The notes: generated by a model not told the origin, from the letters alone. Numbered from the stretch's first letter, positions 44,972-56,541 are shown. The stretch is DNA of 64,000 nt from Euphorbia lathyris (GCF_963576675.1 NC_088916.1:13120501-13184500); one strand, 5' to 3'. Numbers and translations are program-made.

Positions 44972-46212
44972 CTGTGCAATCTCCTCAGCAGGTTTGGCGG
45001 ACCTCATAGCGTCCGCCATAAGCTTAAGGCCCCCAGTGGTGTTGGGCTTCCTCCTCTTTAGTGGCGGCTCAACCGCCTTCTCTGCGGAACGTTTACCAGT
45101 ATCAACTTGAGGATTCACCGCTTGACCTTTCTTGCGTGCTTCAGCCTCCAAAAACTTCCTGCGTGTCTCTGCAAGAGCGTGATTGGCCTTAGATACACTC
45201 CTGCCAAAGAAAACATTAAAGTAATCAAAGTTCACGAAGAAATGAAGGGTACCTTGGTCAAATTGCGCAATCTTTGAGTAAATAAATTGATCCCCTTCCC
45301 GGCGAATCAATGGGATATCACTCATCATGAAAGCTAAGGCATCTGCATAAGTCCATGCATCCGCCTTAATCTGCTTCATGAGCTCCGCCACCTCCTCATC
45401 ACTGTTCGTTAAAATTCGCATATCACCCGCCATATGTAGCGGCCTGGGATTCCAGACTGAAGGAAAGCCCAATGGTTCGCCATCCTTTATCTTCACGTAG
45501 AAGAATTTCTCATCCCAGCAATGAACATTAGACATTTTTTCGCTAAAAGGCGAATAAACTCCGAACTTGGCGAACGTGAGATAAGATTCGGACTTCCTTT
45601 TTGAGGGTTTGTGAAAAGCTCTAAAGATACGGCCCGTGTATACAACTCCTAAATTTGAGGCAAGGTAGCAGTCTAAAGCAATGTCCAACCAGCAGTTAGG
45701 ATGTAGCTGGCTGACTGTGATGTCAAAGTAAGAGAGGATGTCCGCCATCATCTTTGGAAGAGGAAGTCGGAACCCTCTCTCCACATGACTACTATACACT
45801 GTGAGGAAGCCGCTAGGCGGACAGGAAGGACGTTGATCCAGGGAAAGCGATCCGCCAGATTCGCTAGATCCGTGGCATTCATGCGAGACAGAGTGGACTC
45901 CGCTCGGGGATTCTTTTTCTTGGGAGGAATTGAAGAAGAGGCCATTGATCCCCGGAACCACCTAGGGTCACCGGCCGGAGCAACACCGGAGATAGAAGTA
46001 AAAAGAGAGGGATTCCTAGTGGAACGAGTCTGGTAATGATTACGCGCCGAGTTATCAAACTCAGCTAAATCGGAGTTAACCGTGTCCTTGGAAGAATGGG
46101 AGTTCTCCGACGACGAGGTAGTCCAGCTAAAATCTACTTCAATTTCAGGAGGAGGAGAGGAATTAAAAAGTTCTGAAGTCGATCTAGAAGATGAAGACGA
46201 ACTTCTAAACAT
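44972..46212 (-). pseudogene. Gypsy antisense protein, exon 1 (PF04195-like), one frameshift
   Basis: A plausible start is ATG 46212 (MFRSSSSSSR), after a Ser-rich leader. That frame shifts near 45830 into the frame that carries the recognisable domain: GFLTVYSSHVERGFRLPLPK, then SQLHPNCWLDI and FAKFGVYSPF. This resembles the 'putative gypsy-type transposon' domain of plant proteins. A basic, nuclear-type stretch (PPLKRRKPN) comes before the donor at 44971. The frameshift may be a real lesion or a missed intron. The product would not be a transposase in any demonstrated sense. Confidence 0.6.
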
Positions 46213-46508
46213 CCAGGAAAAGTTAAAGCGAAAAGAAAATAAACTTACATGAGAAATCGGAAGCTTGGTGCAAAACCCAGAAGAAATCTCAGAAAAGCTT
46301 CGAGCGCAGGAGAAAAATGGGGAAATGAGGAAGAAAGAGAAAGCGTAAGAAGAAGAAAGAAGTTTTCTTCTTCCTGGGACAGTGTGTCCACTACACGTGG
46401 CAATCATCCAATGGCATTGAACAATGTGCTCATTAATGCAAGTGTCTATGACGGCGCGCGGAAGTTCAAAAGCCCTAAAGGACTTTAAGGACATTTTGGG
46501 GGGGCTTC

Positions 46509-46991
46509 TGATAACATTGAGATATTATCCTGAGGACCAAAAGGGATATTCACCTCAAAATACGCCGCGTAGTGGTCTCCAAAAGGAAGCTGGTTGGCGA
46601 ATCTCCCCAGATCAGCTCAGAGAGATCCGCTGGCGGACCTATAAGGCGAATCTCTCCATTCGCCTCTATAACGGCTGGCCGCCGACTCGGCCATAAAAGA
46701 TCATTAATGAGTTATTAATTAGCTAATCCGCCAGGTTCAGAATAACCCGTAACCGCCATTAATGAGGCATTAATGGAGACTTTCTAGTTACCTGAAGGTT
46801 ACAACTTCCCAGCTATATATAACCTGATCCCCTAGGTTATCAAGGTACACACACACATTCTCACCATTCTTGTCAATTCCGTTGGTTTCCTAGATCCATC
46901 TTACTGACTTTGGCATCGGAGTGTCCCCGGCCGATCCCAACGGCACCTCACAGGGAAGTGCTCCGATCAAGGATTTTTCCTCAAGTTAACA
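46509..46991 (+). repeat. 3' LTR of the Gypsy element
   Basis: It matches 37009-37491 at about 98% and is preceded by the weak purine tract gggggggcttc. Short ORFs that span the LTR edge are fortuitous. Confidence 0.92.
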
Positions 46992-46996
46992 CTCCT

Positions 46997-47566
46997 AAAT
47001 TTATAATGTCTTTTAGTTTTCTGAATTTGCGTAAAATGATATACTTAATCCATTAAGCCTACGTGGCAGAGTAAGAGAAAATTTAGATAAATTGAAACGT
47101 ATATCACTCAAGTTTAGTTGCTTTAAACAAATTTAAATCACAAATACTTTCTTTTAAATAAGTAAAAAAAAGTTAATGAGACAGTTTCTAAGCTGAAAGG
47201 GTCATATTTATTTTGGTGTTGGTTTGGTGTTTGTCTATATATCCTCTTTGACTATTGAACATTATGCTTAAGATGCAAGAATAAATAAATAAATTTTCAT
47301 AAGGTCCATTTTTCTTTATATCCAAAGATATCCAAAAGTCAAATCTACTGCACAGTTTATTTTCTAATTTTCTTTGGACTATTGCATCGATGCATAATTA
47401 ATAATAAACAATATTATCTTACATTTTAATTATAAAATATTTATAAGCGTTTGATACAAAAGATAAATAAAGTGAAATATAATAAAATAAGGGAGTGATA
47501 AAAGTCTTATCTTTCAAATCTTACACCAAAAAGAGGTGATATAAATTAATTTTAGTAAGCATAAAA
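46997..47566. other. Intergenic; one half of an inverted repeat at its start
   Basis: aaatttataatgtcttttag at 46997-47018 is the exact complement of 36902-36923 across the Gypsy insertion. The next bases (aatttgcgtaaaatgata) resemble 30280-30300 left of Copia element 2. I recognise nothing else. Confidence 0.55.
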
Positions 47567-48019
47567 CATCATTAGGTTTCTGATCTTTCATTTTTTGGTT
47601 TATTGATATTTTATTTGAATATATTAAGCCTCTGATCATTAAATTTTGGTCTCATTAAGCCCTTCATAACCAAATTAGTAAGTTCTGAACATCTAATTTT
47701 ATTAAAAATACGTTATTAACTTCATCTGTATTTGAAATTATTAAAAAAAATATTTTTTACAGTTTGAATTAAGGTTTGTACAGTTTTCTTATAAATACAT
47801 TACACATCCAAAATTGCTTTCAAACAGTTAAAAAATACAAATTTCGAATGTAGGCACACTGAATAACAGTCTGTTAACCGAATTTTATGTTCAAAATTAC
47901 TTTTTTGGGTCACCAAAGGCTTAATGAGAATAAAAATAAATGATCAGAGACTTAATGTATCCAAATAAAAAATCAATGGCTTAATAAACCAAAAAATGAA
48001 AGATCAAGGTCTAATGATG
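47567..48019. mobile_element. Foldback MITE, 453 bp
   Basis: Left arm catcattaggtttctgatc and right arm ending ctaatgatg are inverted copies over more than 70 bp (shared tttcattttttggttta). The target duplication is unclear. The overlapping minus ORF is not a gene. Confidence 0.65.
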
Positions 48020-48220
48020 CTTTTTTCCATTTTAATATGATGGAACAGTCTATCTTATCCATCGAATCAATCAATGTTACATGGTTTAAGTAGAAAAGTA
48101 TATTAAAATGTATTATTTCATCTCCATGTCTATCCAACATACCAAACATGGAATAATAATTCGTAATTATTTTATTTTTATCTTTACCCCAATATTTTGT
48201 CATTATCATATCATAATCTT

Positions 48221-49112
48221 GAGAGTATTTCCAACATCCTCTTAGTTGGACTCCTAAGTTTAAATTTAAGGAGAGCGAGTTAAAAACCAAATCTAACAGT
48301 ATTTTAGTGACTCATCAAATTACTAAGAGCTTTTTCATCTTTTCTATTATTGAGGAGTATCTCTACACTCCTAATATCATCCTTATTTTATTTTTCATTA
48401 ATAATTTATTATTGAGGAGTCTCTTCTACTCACTAATGGCAAACATAACAATAATTAATAATTTTAATTAATAAATAAAGAGTCAATATAAAAAGAATTG
48501 TTAGAGATGATATGTATTGGTCAACATCAAATCACTAAGAGTTAGATCCTCTTGTAACATCTCCAAGGGACTCTTAAGGCATGTTTGGCTACTTGCTCTT
48601 TGTTGTTCGTGTGTGTTGGTTGTTGTTACGGTTTGCTGTTTGCTTTTGGAAAATGTAGCTTTTTCAAAAAGCAGAGATTCTTTGTTTTTGTAAAAATCTA
48701 TTTTCAGCTGTAAAAGACAAACAAGAAGTGTCTAACCAAACACCTAAAACTCTGCATTTCAAAGTGAAAAGTCAAACAGAAGGTGAAAAGTAGATAACCA
48801 AACACCCCCTTAATCAACTCTCTAAAAATAATATAAACAATTGATTCTGAATAACTAATAGATATCATCTTCAACAATACTCTTCATATTCAGTTATTAT
48901 TTATTATTTAAACATTAAAATTATTAATTACAATATTATTATATTTACCAATAGTAAGAGGATGGAGACTTCTCGGTAATAAATTATTAATAAAAATGAA
49001 ATAATGAGGCATTAAGAGATGGAGAAAAACTCTTTATCTTCTAGAGCTAATTTTTGACTATCACTTCTCAAATTTTAACTTAAGAGCTAAACTAAAAAGT
49101 TGTTGGAAATGT
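48221..49112. mobile_element. MITE-type element with nested Tourist-like MITE
   Basis: The ends gagtatttccaaca and tgttggaaatgtt are inverted, and taagag/ctctta words recur inside. The element at 48577-48809 splits it. No target duplication was resolved. Confidence 0.5.
48577..48809. mobile_element. Tourist-like MITE, 233 bp
   Basis: It starts aggcatgtttggctac and ends accaaacaccccc, with TTA on both sides (48574-48576, 48810-48812). The interior matches the 9299-9590 arm (cagagattctttg, aaccaaacacctaaaactctg). Confidence 0.72.
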
Positions 49113-49282
49113 TATAAATATATTTATGAAAAGATTTATATATGGTTTCATTTATCCATTATCGGTGCCTTCTATGCTTACTTTGTTTTTGACAAAGTAA
49201 GTTTTACTTTGTTTTTTCTACCATTGGATGAGCTTACTTTGTCAAAGTTCATCACCATCCAATTGTGGAAAAAACAAAGTAA

Positions 49283-49533
49283 GGGGGTGTTTGGTTGATC
49301 CTTTTCAGGCTCTTTTTGCCTTTTCACTTCAAAAGGGAGGGTTTTAGGTGTTTGGTTAGTGACCTCCTGTTTGCCTTTTACACCAAAAAACAATCTTTTA
49401 TAAAAGCAGAGGATCTCTGCTTTTTGGAAAAACAGCTTTTTCCAACAGCAAACAGCAAACTGTAGCAGCAACAACAAACAACAACAACAAACCGTAACAG
49501 TAAACAACAAACAGTAGGTAAAATAAACGGCCC
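49283..49533. mobile_element. Tourist-like MITE, 251 bp
   Basis: It runs from ggggtgtttggttgatcc to aaataaacggccc with TAA at both flanks (49280-49282, 49534-49536). It is the most complete family member here and resembles 9674-9987. The minus ORF across it is a shadow. The following 49540-49896 has no gene. Confidence 0.78.
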
Positions 49534-49896
49534 TAAGCATAGCCTAACCCATATCTTATCATTTACTTGACTTCAAGAATTAATACAATTTATATATAAA
49601 AAGTAATTTAGATGGAAGTTAACTTGGAAATAATAATTTAGTTATTTAGAATTTCCTTCCTATCCATTTTGACCAAATCTTGAACTATAAGATATTTGTG
49701 TGCAGTTGTTTTATGAAACAAGCTACCACTTTAATAAAATAATCTTTACAATTCGATATTAAAATAAAGTTTTATATATATATATATAATCAAGTTCTAG
49801 TTGAGATTGTTCAGTCATATTATTATTATTTTTTTGATAAATTCTTCAGACATATTTTAAGTTTCTCTTTTTCTCGATTAAATAATCAGTCTTGAT

Positions 49897-50057
49897 CACA
49901 TGCACCTTAATGAGCATGTAGAATTTGTTCATTCACCGTTAGATCTATGTTTATTAGAATCCTAAGGTGGAGATTCAAAACATCATGAAGCTTGAATTTA
50001 ATAAGCATATATCTAACAGTGAATGAGCAAATTCACTTGCTCATTAAGGTGCATGTG
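49897..50057. repeat. Foldback element, 161 bp
   Basis: Arms begin cacatgcaccttaatgagca and end with its complement; the middle carries gttagatct/tatctaac. A decayed relative lies at 52163-52340. No target duplication was found. Confidence 0.65.
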
Positions 50058-50111
50058 AAAATTCTTGTTAAACATAGTACTTAGATTAAATTTAATATAG
50101 AGTTTTAAATA

Positions 50112-50635
50112 GGGTAAATTACCTCTATGACCACTGAACTTTACTTATTTTCAGGAAATGACTACTAAACTTTAAAATGTAACATAAAATTCACTCAATT
50201 TTATACTTTCTAATAATATGGCTACTAAACTTCAATTAACACTTCAAAATGACTTTTGACGACTTCACAACAAAAATGTTCAAGAATTAAAGTTATTTAG
50301 AATTATATTTGCCGTTGAACTAAATTTTTTATTTTTTAAAATCATTATTTCCTAGTTTTCTCTTTCTTAAAATTTATTTTCTCTCTTCTAACCAAACAAC
50401 ATTTAGATGATCTCAAAACGAAAATTTTGAAGAATTAAAGTTATTTAAAATATTACCAATTCTTAAAATTTGCTATTTTAAAGTCATCAATTATCATTTT
50501 GACGCGTTAATTAAAGTTTAGTGGCCATAATATTAGAAAGTGTAAAATTAAGTGATTTTTATTTTACATTTAAAATTTAATAGTTATATTGTAAAAAGGA
50601 GCAAACTTCAATGACCATAGATATTATTTTACCAA
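50112..50635. mobile_element. MULE-like MITE, family A
   Basis: The left end gggtaaattacctctatgacc is inverted near the right end (gaccatagatattattttacc). A 9-bp flank with one mismatch (ttttaaata, atttaaata) supports a MULE-type target duplication. AT-rich sequence without a gene follows to 51051. Confidence 0.7.
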
Positions 50636-51051
50636 ATTTAAATATGGAATAATGGAACTCTTACAACTTGTATTTTTCTTTTATGACTTCAATTTTATCC
50701 AGCTAAATATTGGAATACAACAAGTGTATTTTTAAAACAATAAAAAAAGTCAGAATTTAATATAAAATTGGATATATAAATTACTTAATGCCCCTAACTT
50801 GATCCAAATAAGCCAATTAGTCTCCTCAATTTATAAATGGTATAATTGTTTAAAATAATTTATCCACAACATGAGCCACTAAAGTTATTTACAATTATAT
50901 ATTCTACTAACTTGTTTAAGGTAATATATATTATTTTTTACTGTATAAATTTAAAAATTAATTATATCACTTTAAATAAATCAAAATAATTAATCGATAT
51001 TTTTATAAAATCAAATTGAGATATACATAATGTGTTAAGTCTAAATAAATA

Positions 51052-51644
51052 GGATTAAGGTACAAAAATACCCCTAATATTTGGGATCAGGAGCAATTTT
51101 ACCCCTAACGTCTAAAATAGTGCAAAGAGCAATTTTACCCCTAATATTGATAAATTGAGTCAATTTGAGAAATAATTCATCAAACTGTCTTCTCGATTAT
51201 GAATCTTGTCATCTACACTTCACATGTGCGTCATTTTATCAGTAACAAATCACAAACATATGTTGGGATGTGAAAAAATAAAAAAATAAAGCAGAATATA
51301 TTGTCTTCTGTGCAAATTAGACAAAAAAATAAAAAAAATTACCGAATTTATAAATTTTAATCTCCAATTTTATTATTAAATTATAAAAAACATGAAATCT
51401 TTTTTTATAACAAAATTGATATGCAATTGGTGTAGAATAAGGAACAAAAATATTTGTGTTTTATAATAAGGGTAAAATTGACTCAAATTATCAATGTTAG
51501 GGGTAAAATTGCTCTTAGATACCAATGTTAGGGGTAAAATTGTTCTTAGCTACCAACGTTAGGGGTAAAATTGCACAATTTTAGACGTTAGGAGTAAAAT
51601 TACTCCTAACCCAAAATGTTAGGGGTATTTTTACACCTTAATCC
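51052..51644. mobile_element. MULE-like MITE, family B, 593 bp
   Basis: Inverted ends ggattaaggtacaaaaatac and ttttacaccttaatcc are flanked by an exact 9-bp duplication aaataaata (51043-51051, 51645-51653). Arms carry repeated aggggtaaaatt words in opposite orientation. Confidence 0.85.
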
Positions 51645-51659
51645 AAATAAATAAATAAT

Positions 51660-52110
51660 AAGACAAGATGTCTTTTTCTCTAGATCTAATCGCCCCTCTT
51701 CTTCTTCTTTCCCAAATTCGATGTCCCTCTTCTTTTTACATAAAATCTTTTTTGTTCGTGTCTTTCTTTCTCTCTCATTTCTATTCTGTTATTCACAACA
51801 AAGTCCGAAAAAATCATACACAACTTATAGATCATCTTGTTGTTATCTATTTTCTTACTGCTTTAGATTTTATTTTCGTTCAGATTTGGGTTGCTACTAT
51901 CTAGTTGAGGAGGAAGAAGAAATCTTTTCTTCCTTCTTCCTCCTCCTCCCACCGTTTTTTGTTTTTTTATTTTCCTAGTAGTTTTCTTTTTTTTGTTCCT
52001 GTAAGTTTGATTTTAGTTAAATCTCATATATTTTACCTCTCATATATTTTACCGGATCTCTTAATCCTTTGAACTACATCTGTTTATTACAATCTTTGCT
52101 TTTATAACTT
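51660..52110 (+). repeat. Divergent partial copy of the 621-bp retroposon
   Basis: Pyrimidine-rich sequence, a ttcttccttcttcctcctcc block and catatattttaccggatctc correspond in order to the first half of copies A and B. The 3' half and tail are absent. The two overlapping small ORFs are not convincing genes. The next 52111-52700 has only the 52163-52340 foldback relative. Confidence 0.45.
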
Positions 52111-52711
52111 CCTTTTGTTTTAGCAATGACAAAAACGCTATATATTAATTCACAATTGCGTTCACATGAACCCCGATAACCACGTAAATTTAGTCATTTA
52201 CCATTAGATCTAAACGGATTAAAATCCTAAAGTAGAAATTCAAAACATCCCAAGGCTTATATATCCGTATAGATCTAATGGTGAATGACTATTCATATAT
52301 CACTGAATTTATATGGATAAAAAAATTCAGAATGATTCACATGATAAATATATATTTTAATTGTAGTCTAGGTGAGTTGCACCTTTAGTAACTTTTTTAC
52401 TTTTTACAGCCATACTGTACTTGTTATCTTTGTTACTTAATGAAAATATTATCATTTTTGTAACAATAAATAAATAATAATGAGACAGATTCAGTGATAC
52501 CTACCTACAAGTTGGATAATAATGAGGTGGGACAAAACAAAGTTATAGTTATAGTACGCCTACCTACCCTCCTAACGAAGCCCACTGTCTTCTTCCTTCT
52601 TTCTATTTCTACCAACATTTCAATTTCATCATGCCTTCTCTTCTCTCTCTTTATAAACAAAGTTCAATGGTTTCCTCAATTTATAAATTCATGCATGTAG
52701 TTTATAAGTTG

Positions 52712-53194
52712 GGGTAAATTACATCCATCATTACTGAATTTTATACATTTTAACATTATCGCTATTGAATTTTACATTTTTTAATATCAGTGGCTACTCA
52801 ACGTCTCAAAATGACCGTTGACGGTCTCAAAATAAAAATTCGAAGAGTTAATGATATTTTAAGAAACTTTAATGCTTGCAAATTTTCGTTTTGAGGTCAT
52901 TTAGGTGTTGTTTGGTTAGGAGAGAGAGTGAATTTTTAGAGAGAGAAAGATCCAAAAAATGTGATTTTGGAAAATAAAAAATATGGTTTCATGGTAAATA
53001 TCATTCTGAACATGTTTAATTCTTGAATGTTTTCATTTTGAGGTTGTTACGGTCATTTTGAGGAGTTAGTTAAAGTTGAGTGGTCACTGATATTCAAAAT
53101 TATAAAGTTCAGCGGTCATACCGTTAAATATTCAAGTTCAGTGGTCATAATATTAAAATGGATAAAGTTTAGGGGCCATGGGTATAATTTATCC
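52712..53194. mobile_element. MULE-like MITE, family A, 483 bp
   Basis: It starts gggtaaattacatccatc and ends ccatgggtataatttatcc. A 10-bp duplication with one mismatch flanks it (ttataagttg at 52702-52711, ttatatgttg at 53195-53204). Confidence 0.78.
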
Positions 53195-53217
53195 TTATAT
53201 GTTGGAATACATATTTA

Positions 53218-53705
53218 TTGTTAAAAAGTACAAATTTAGTCCTGACGTGTGAAATGATACAAATTTAATCTTACAAGATTAATTTTAACCATGCGTTATC
53301 AAAAAATTTAAAAAAACCGGTTTGAATGTTATTTCACTGTTACATCAGACCTTCCAAACAACTTTGATGATAAACTGTAGCAGTTTCATATATTTTTAGT
53401 TGATCATCTATAGCTATATTAGTAACGCGGTAAACATTTTAGACAGTTTGACAAAAAAAAAATGATTAACATATGTGGAAGATTTAGTTGTTAGCATTTC
53501 TATAGATTTTTTTTAACCGTGTTAGTGACAAATTAAATATCTTATACATAATTGAGGTTTAGAAGATACGATGTGACAATTAAATAACAGCTAAACCAAT
53601 CTTTTCAAATTTTCAATAACATGTGGCTAAAATTGTTTTTTCATGGTAACATTAGGGTTAAATTTAGATCATTTTATATGTTATGGCTAAATTTGCACTG
53701 TTAAG
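53218..53705. repeat. Foldback element
   Basis: The left arm (gttaaaaagtacaaatttag) and right arm (ctaaatttgcactgttaa) are inverted copies, with aaatgatacaaatttaa repeated in complement. Ends are approximate. 53706-54083 has no gene. Confidence 0.5.
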
Positions 53706-54086
53706 TTCAAATTGAGGTGTTACTACCCCTTAAAAGTTTACAAATTGAGGTTGTAGTATATTTTTTTTTACAAAATAAAATATTTAAAATTACACTATTA
53801 AGTTATAATGACAATTAAGAGCATTTTTATTTTACTTTTTATATTACATTTACATATTGACAAAATACGAAATTGAATTGCAGCTGTGTAAAATGAACTT
53901 AAACATCAGTTTAGTTCATAAACTGTCAAATTAGTAAAAAAAACGTAAAGTGTCCAGCATATGATTTATGATTTCGATTTAGGAACTGTGTTTTGGAGGG
54001 ACTATGTTTTGTCAATACATGTAAAAATAATTTGTTTTAAAATAAATATATACTTAGTTATAATCAAAACTTAACATTGTAATTTA

Positions 54087-54286
54087 GGGCTGTTTGGTTG
54101 CTCATTTTCATGCTACTATTTGCCTTTTCACTTTAAAATGAAGAGTTTTAAATGCTTGATTTGTCACATCATGTTTACCTTTTTACACCTGAAAAACATC
54201 ATTTTATAAAAGCAGTAAATTTCTATTTTTGAAAAAACAAATTTTTTCAAATAATAAACCGTAACAATAAATAGATAAAATAAACC
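54087..54286. mobile_element. Tourist-like MITE, 200 bp
   Basis: It begins gggctgtttggttgctca and ends ataaacc, with TTA on both sides (54084-54086, 54287-54289). The interior shows decayed versions of the family's core words. Confidence 0.7.
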
Positions 54287-54299
54287 TTAAGGTTATAAA

Positions 54300-54732
54300 T
54301 AGACCTGTCCACGGGCCCGGGTACCCGCCCGGCCCGCCCAGGCCCGTGTCCCTTGGACCGGGCTTGGACAATAAAAATTGTTCATCGGCCCAGGCCCGCC
54401 AAAGCCCGCCTATTTTTTGGGCGGGCTTGGGATTAATAAAAATAACACGGGCCGGCCCAGCCCGGCCCGCTTATTAATATTAATTAATAAATATATATTT
54501 ATATATTAAATATTTATTTTTAAGTATAATATTTATTTTTTTATAATTAACAATTATATATATATATTTAGGTGGGCTTATATGGGTTGGGCTCGGGATT
54601 TGATTTTTAAGTCCGAGCCCAGTCCGGCCCGAACCCGCCTAAATTAATTGTGGGCTGGGCTGGGCTTGGGCTGAGCATTTTTACTTAAAAACCCGGCTGG
54701 CCCGGCCCGAGCCCGGCCCATGAACAGGTCTA
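54300..54732. mobile_element. hAT-like MITE, 433 bp, GC-rich ends
   Basis: Inverted termini tagacctgt and acaggtcta are flanked by an exact 8-bp duplication gttataaa (54292-54299, 54733-54740). The outer parts are dense in cccggcccg words; the centre is AT-rich. No ORF. Confidence 0.85.
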
Positions 54733-55064
54733 GTTATAAATAAGATATTCCCCAGGTTTTTGTTCATAATTTTTTTTTTTGATGAAATGTTCATAAATTT
54801 TTAAACCACAGACATATAATTAGAAATTAGACAGCCACCGATTATTTTTTTTTATGCTTTTCCATACCACAGATTTTATTTTTATATACTTTTCCATTCT
54901 TTTTAATTTCTTATTCTCCATTACCATTTGCCTATTTTTTTATATGTAGTTGGAGTATTTTGTTTTCTGTGGATTATTTTAAGATTGACGGCGTCAATCA
55001 CCTTTGAATTTATCTTTTCGTCGTATTTGAATTGAATGTGGCTAAAGGTGTAAAGTAAAATTAT

Positions 55065-55454
55065 GGTTTAATACATTCTCAATCCTTTCAAGTTGTCAAA
55101 AACTTATAATTGACCCCTTAAACTTTAAAATTTAACAACTAACCCTTTCAACTTACTTATTTAGAATAAATAGTCTCTCAACTTGTTTAATTGAAAAAAA
55201 TAACCCTTTCAAATTACTTATTTGAAACAAGTAGTAAAAATAAAAGGTGTCCAAAATATTTGGTGCTACATCTAACTAATTTGCCGATACATTAATAAAA
55301 TAATAAAAAAAAAACTCTCAAAATTACATATATTAATATATTTGAAGAGTTGTTTATTTCAAATATTTAAGCTGAAGTGTTAATTATAACGTTTTAAACT
55401 TTAAAGATCAGTTGCAGTTTTTAAATAACTTGGAAAGATTAAGAATGTTAGGCC
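55065..55454. mobile_element. MULE-like foldback MITE, 390 bp
   Basis: Arms start ggtttaatacattctcaatc and end with its diverged complement. An exact 9-bp duplication taaaattat lies at 55056-55064 and 55455-55463. Confidence 0.8.
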
Positions 55455-55489
55455 TAAAATTATCTAAAACGACTTTTTTTTTTGGACTT

Positions 55490-56430
55490 TCTATATGAAT
55501 ATCATAATTAACTACAAAATTACAACTAAGTCAGATTATGAAACTTAATTCTGAATATGTCATTATATTCTATATATAACAAATAAAGTATGTTTTTACA
55601 CTTTAATTTAAAAAAATTAAATTCCAATTCATAAATCATAAACTGAGTTCTAGACTCTAATTTACAAACTCCAATTCCTACAATATTTCCGCCTCTTCCA
55701 AAGAAAAAATAACTTCCATCTCAATCCCTCTTATTCTCTTCTCTTTCTGTGTGTCAAAGTTTCCTATTTTGTTGATCTACAATAAGGAGGATAAAGGAAG
55801 TTTATCTTCCTTTTTCCTCCTTCTACCGGGTTAGGTTTCTGTAATTTTTATTATTATTGTTTTTTGTTTTGTCTGTATCATATATTTTATCGGATCTTCT
55901 TTATCCGTCTGAATTGTATCTGTTCTCTATTATTCTGTCGTTTATACCTTTCTCGGATTTAGCAAGAGCGGAAACGGTTTATCTTATCCGTGGATCAATA
56001 AATCTGCGTGGTTGCAACAACAAAAAGGACTCAGATCCAAATGTTCGGAATGGCTTAAAAGATGAAATTTGGATTGCAGATGCTTTTCTACAGATTTCGA
56101 TTTACGAAAAGTATATGGTATATTGTTGTTTGATGTTTTTTATACCTTTTATGGTTTTATTTGCTCTTTGTAGTCTTTTTCATCCCTTCGTGGATCTTTT
56201 ATTGGCTTTAGCCTTTATTTGTGTGAAGTTGTATTTTTTGTATTTTGCTTGTTGTACTTCTTCTATCATGTAATGAAAATACAAGTATTTTTCTAAAAAA
56301 AAAAAAAAATTCCTACAATATATTAAGAATAATGATTTTATTAGTTTGATATAGTAAAAAATTATGAATTTAACATAATTGTAGATTGTTTTACAAAAGT
56401 GTATTTCCATGTGAATTTCCTTTTTCTTTA
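55490..56430 (-). repeat. Repeat R1, inverted copy split by retroposon copy B
   Basis: 55490-55672 and 56322-56430 read as the reverse complement of 56545-56880, in order, with the retroposon between them. That gives a second test of the retroposon's insertion point. Confidence 0.6.
55687..56307 (+). mobile_element. Poly(A)-type retroposon, copy B, uninterrupted
   Basis: A perfect 14-bp duplication aattcctacaatat (55673-55686, 56308-56321) and a terminal A run identify a retroposed insertion. It aligns with copy A (24147-28512 minus insertions) along its length and shows the empty sites. A 138-codon frame (55857-56273) has no recognisable domain and is not conserved in copy A. The 3' part (tgcttgttgtacttcttc, then catgtaatgaaaa) resembles the 3' ends of plant L1-type LINEs. 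Confidence 0.8.
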
Positions 56431-56445
56431 AGTTGATGTGTTAAT

Positions 56446-56541
56446 GGGCTGAGTGGTATCGGGCCTAATTAACTAGATTTGATACATAAATATGGGCTGG
56501 GTGGTATCGGGCCTAACTAACTAGATTTGATACATAAATAT
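56446..56541. repeat. Two 48-bp tandem units
   Basis: gggctgagtggtatcgggcc and its near-identical second copy begin 48 bp apart, and both end tagatttgatacataaatat. Confidence 0.85.

Larger units (their letters stand above)
37009..46991 (+). mobile_element. Ty3/Gypsy retrotransposon of Tat type, 9983 bp
   Basis: Two 483-bp LTRs are flanked by a perfect 5-bp duplication ctcct (37004-37008 and 46992-46996). The internal order is gag, protease, RT, RNase H, a second RNase H of the archaeal-like type, integrase, then a long 3' region with a spliced gene on the opposite strand. The second RNase H places it in the Tat group (Ogre/Retand relatives). The LTRs differ at about 10 of 483 sites (about 98% identical). 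At least six in-frame stops and two frameshifts show it is not autonomous. Confidence 0.93.

Noticed and set aside
55857..56273. 138-codon ORF in retroposon copy B
   Set aside because: It is low in complexity, not kept open in copy A and has no recognisable domain.
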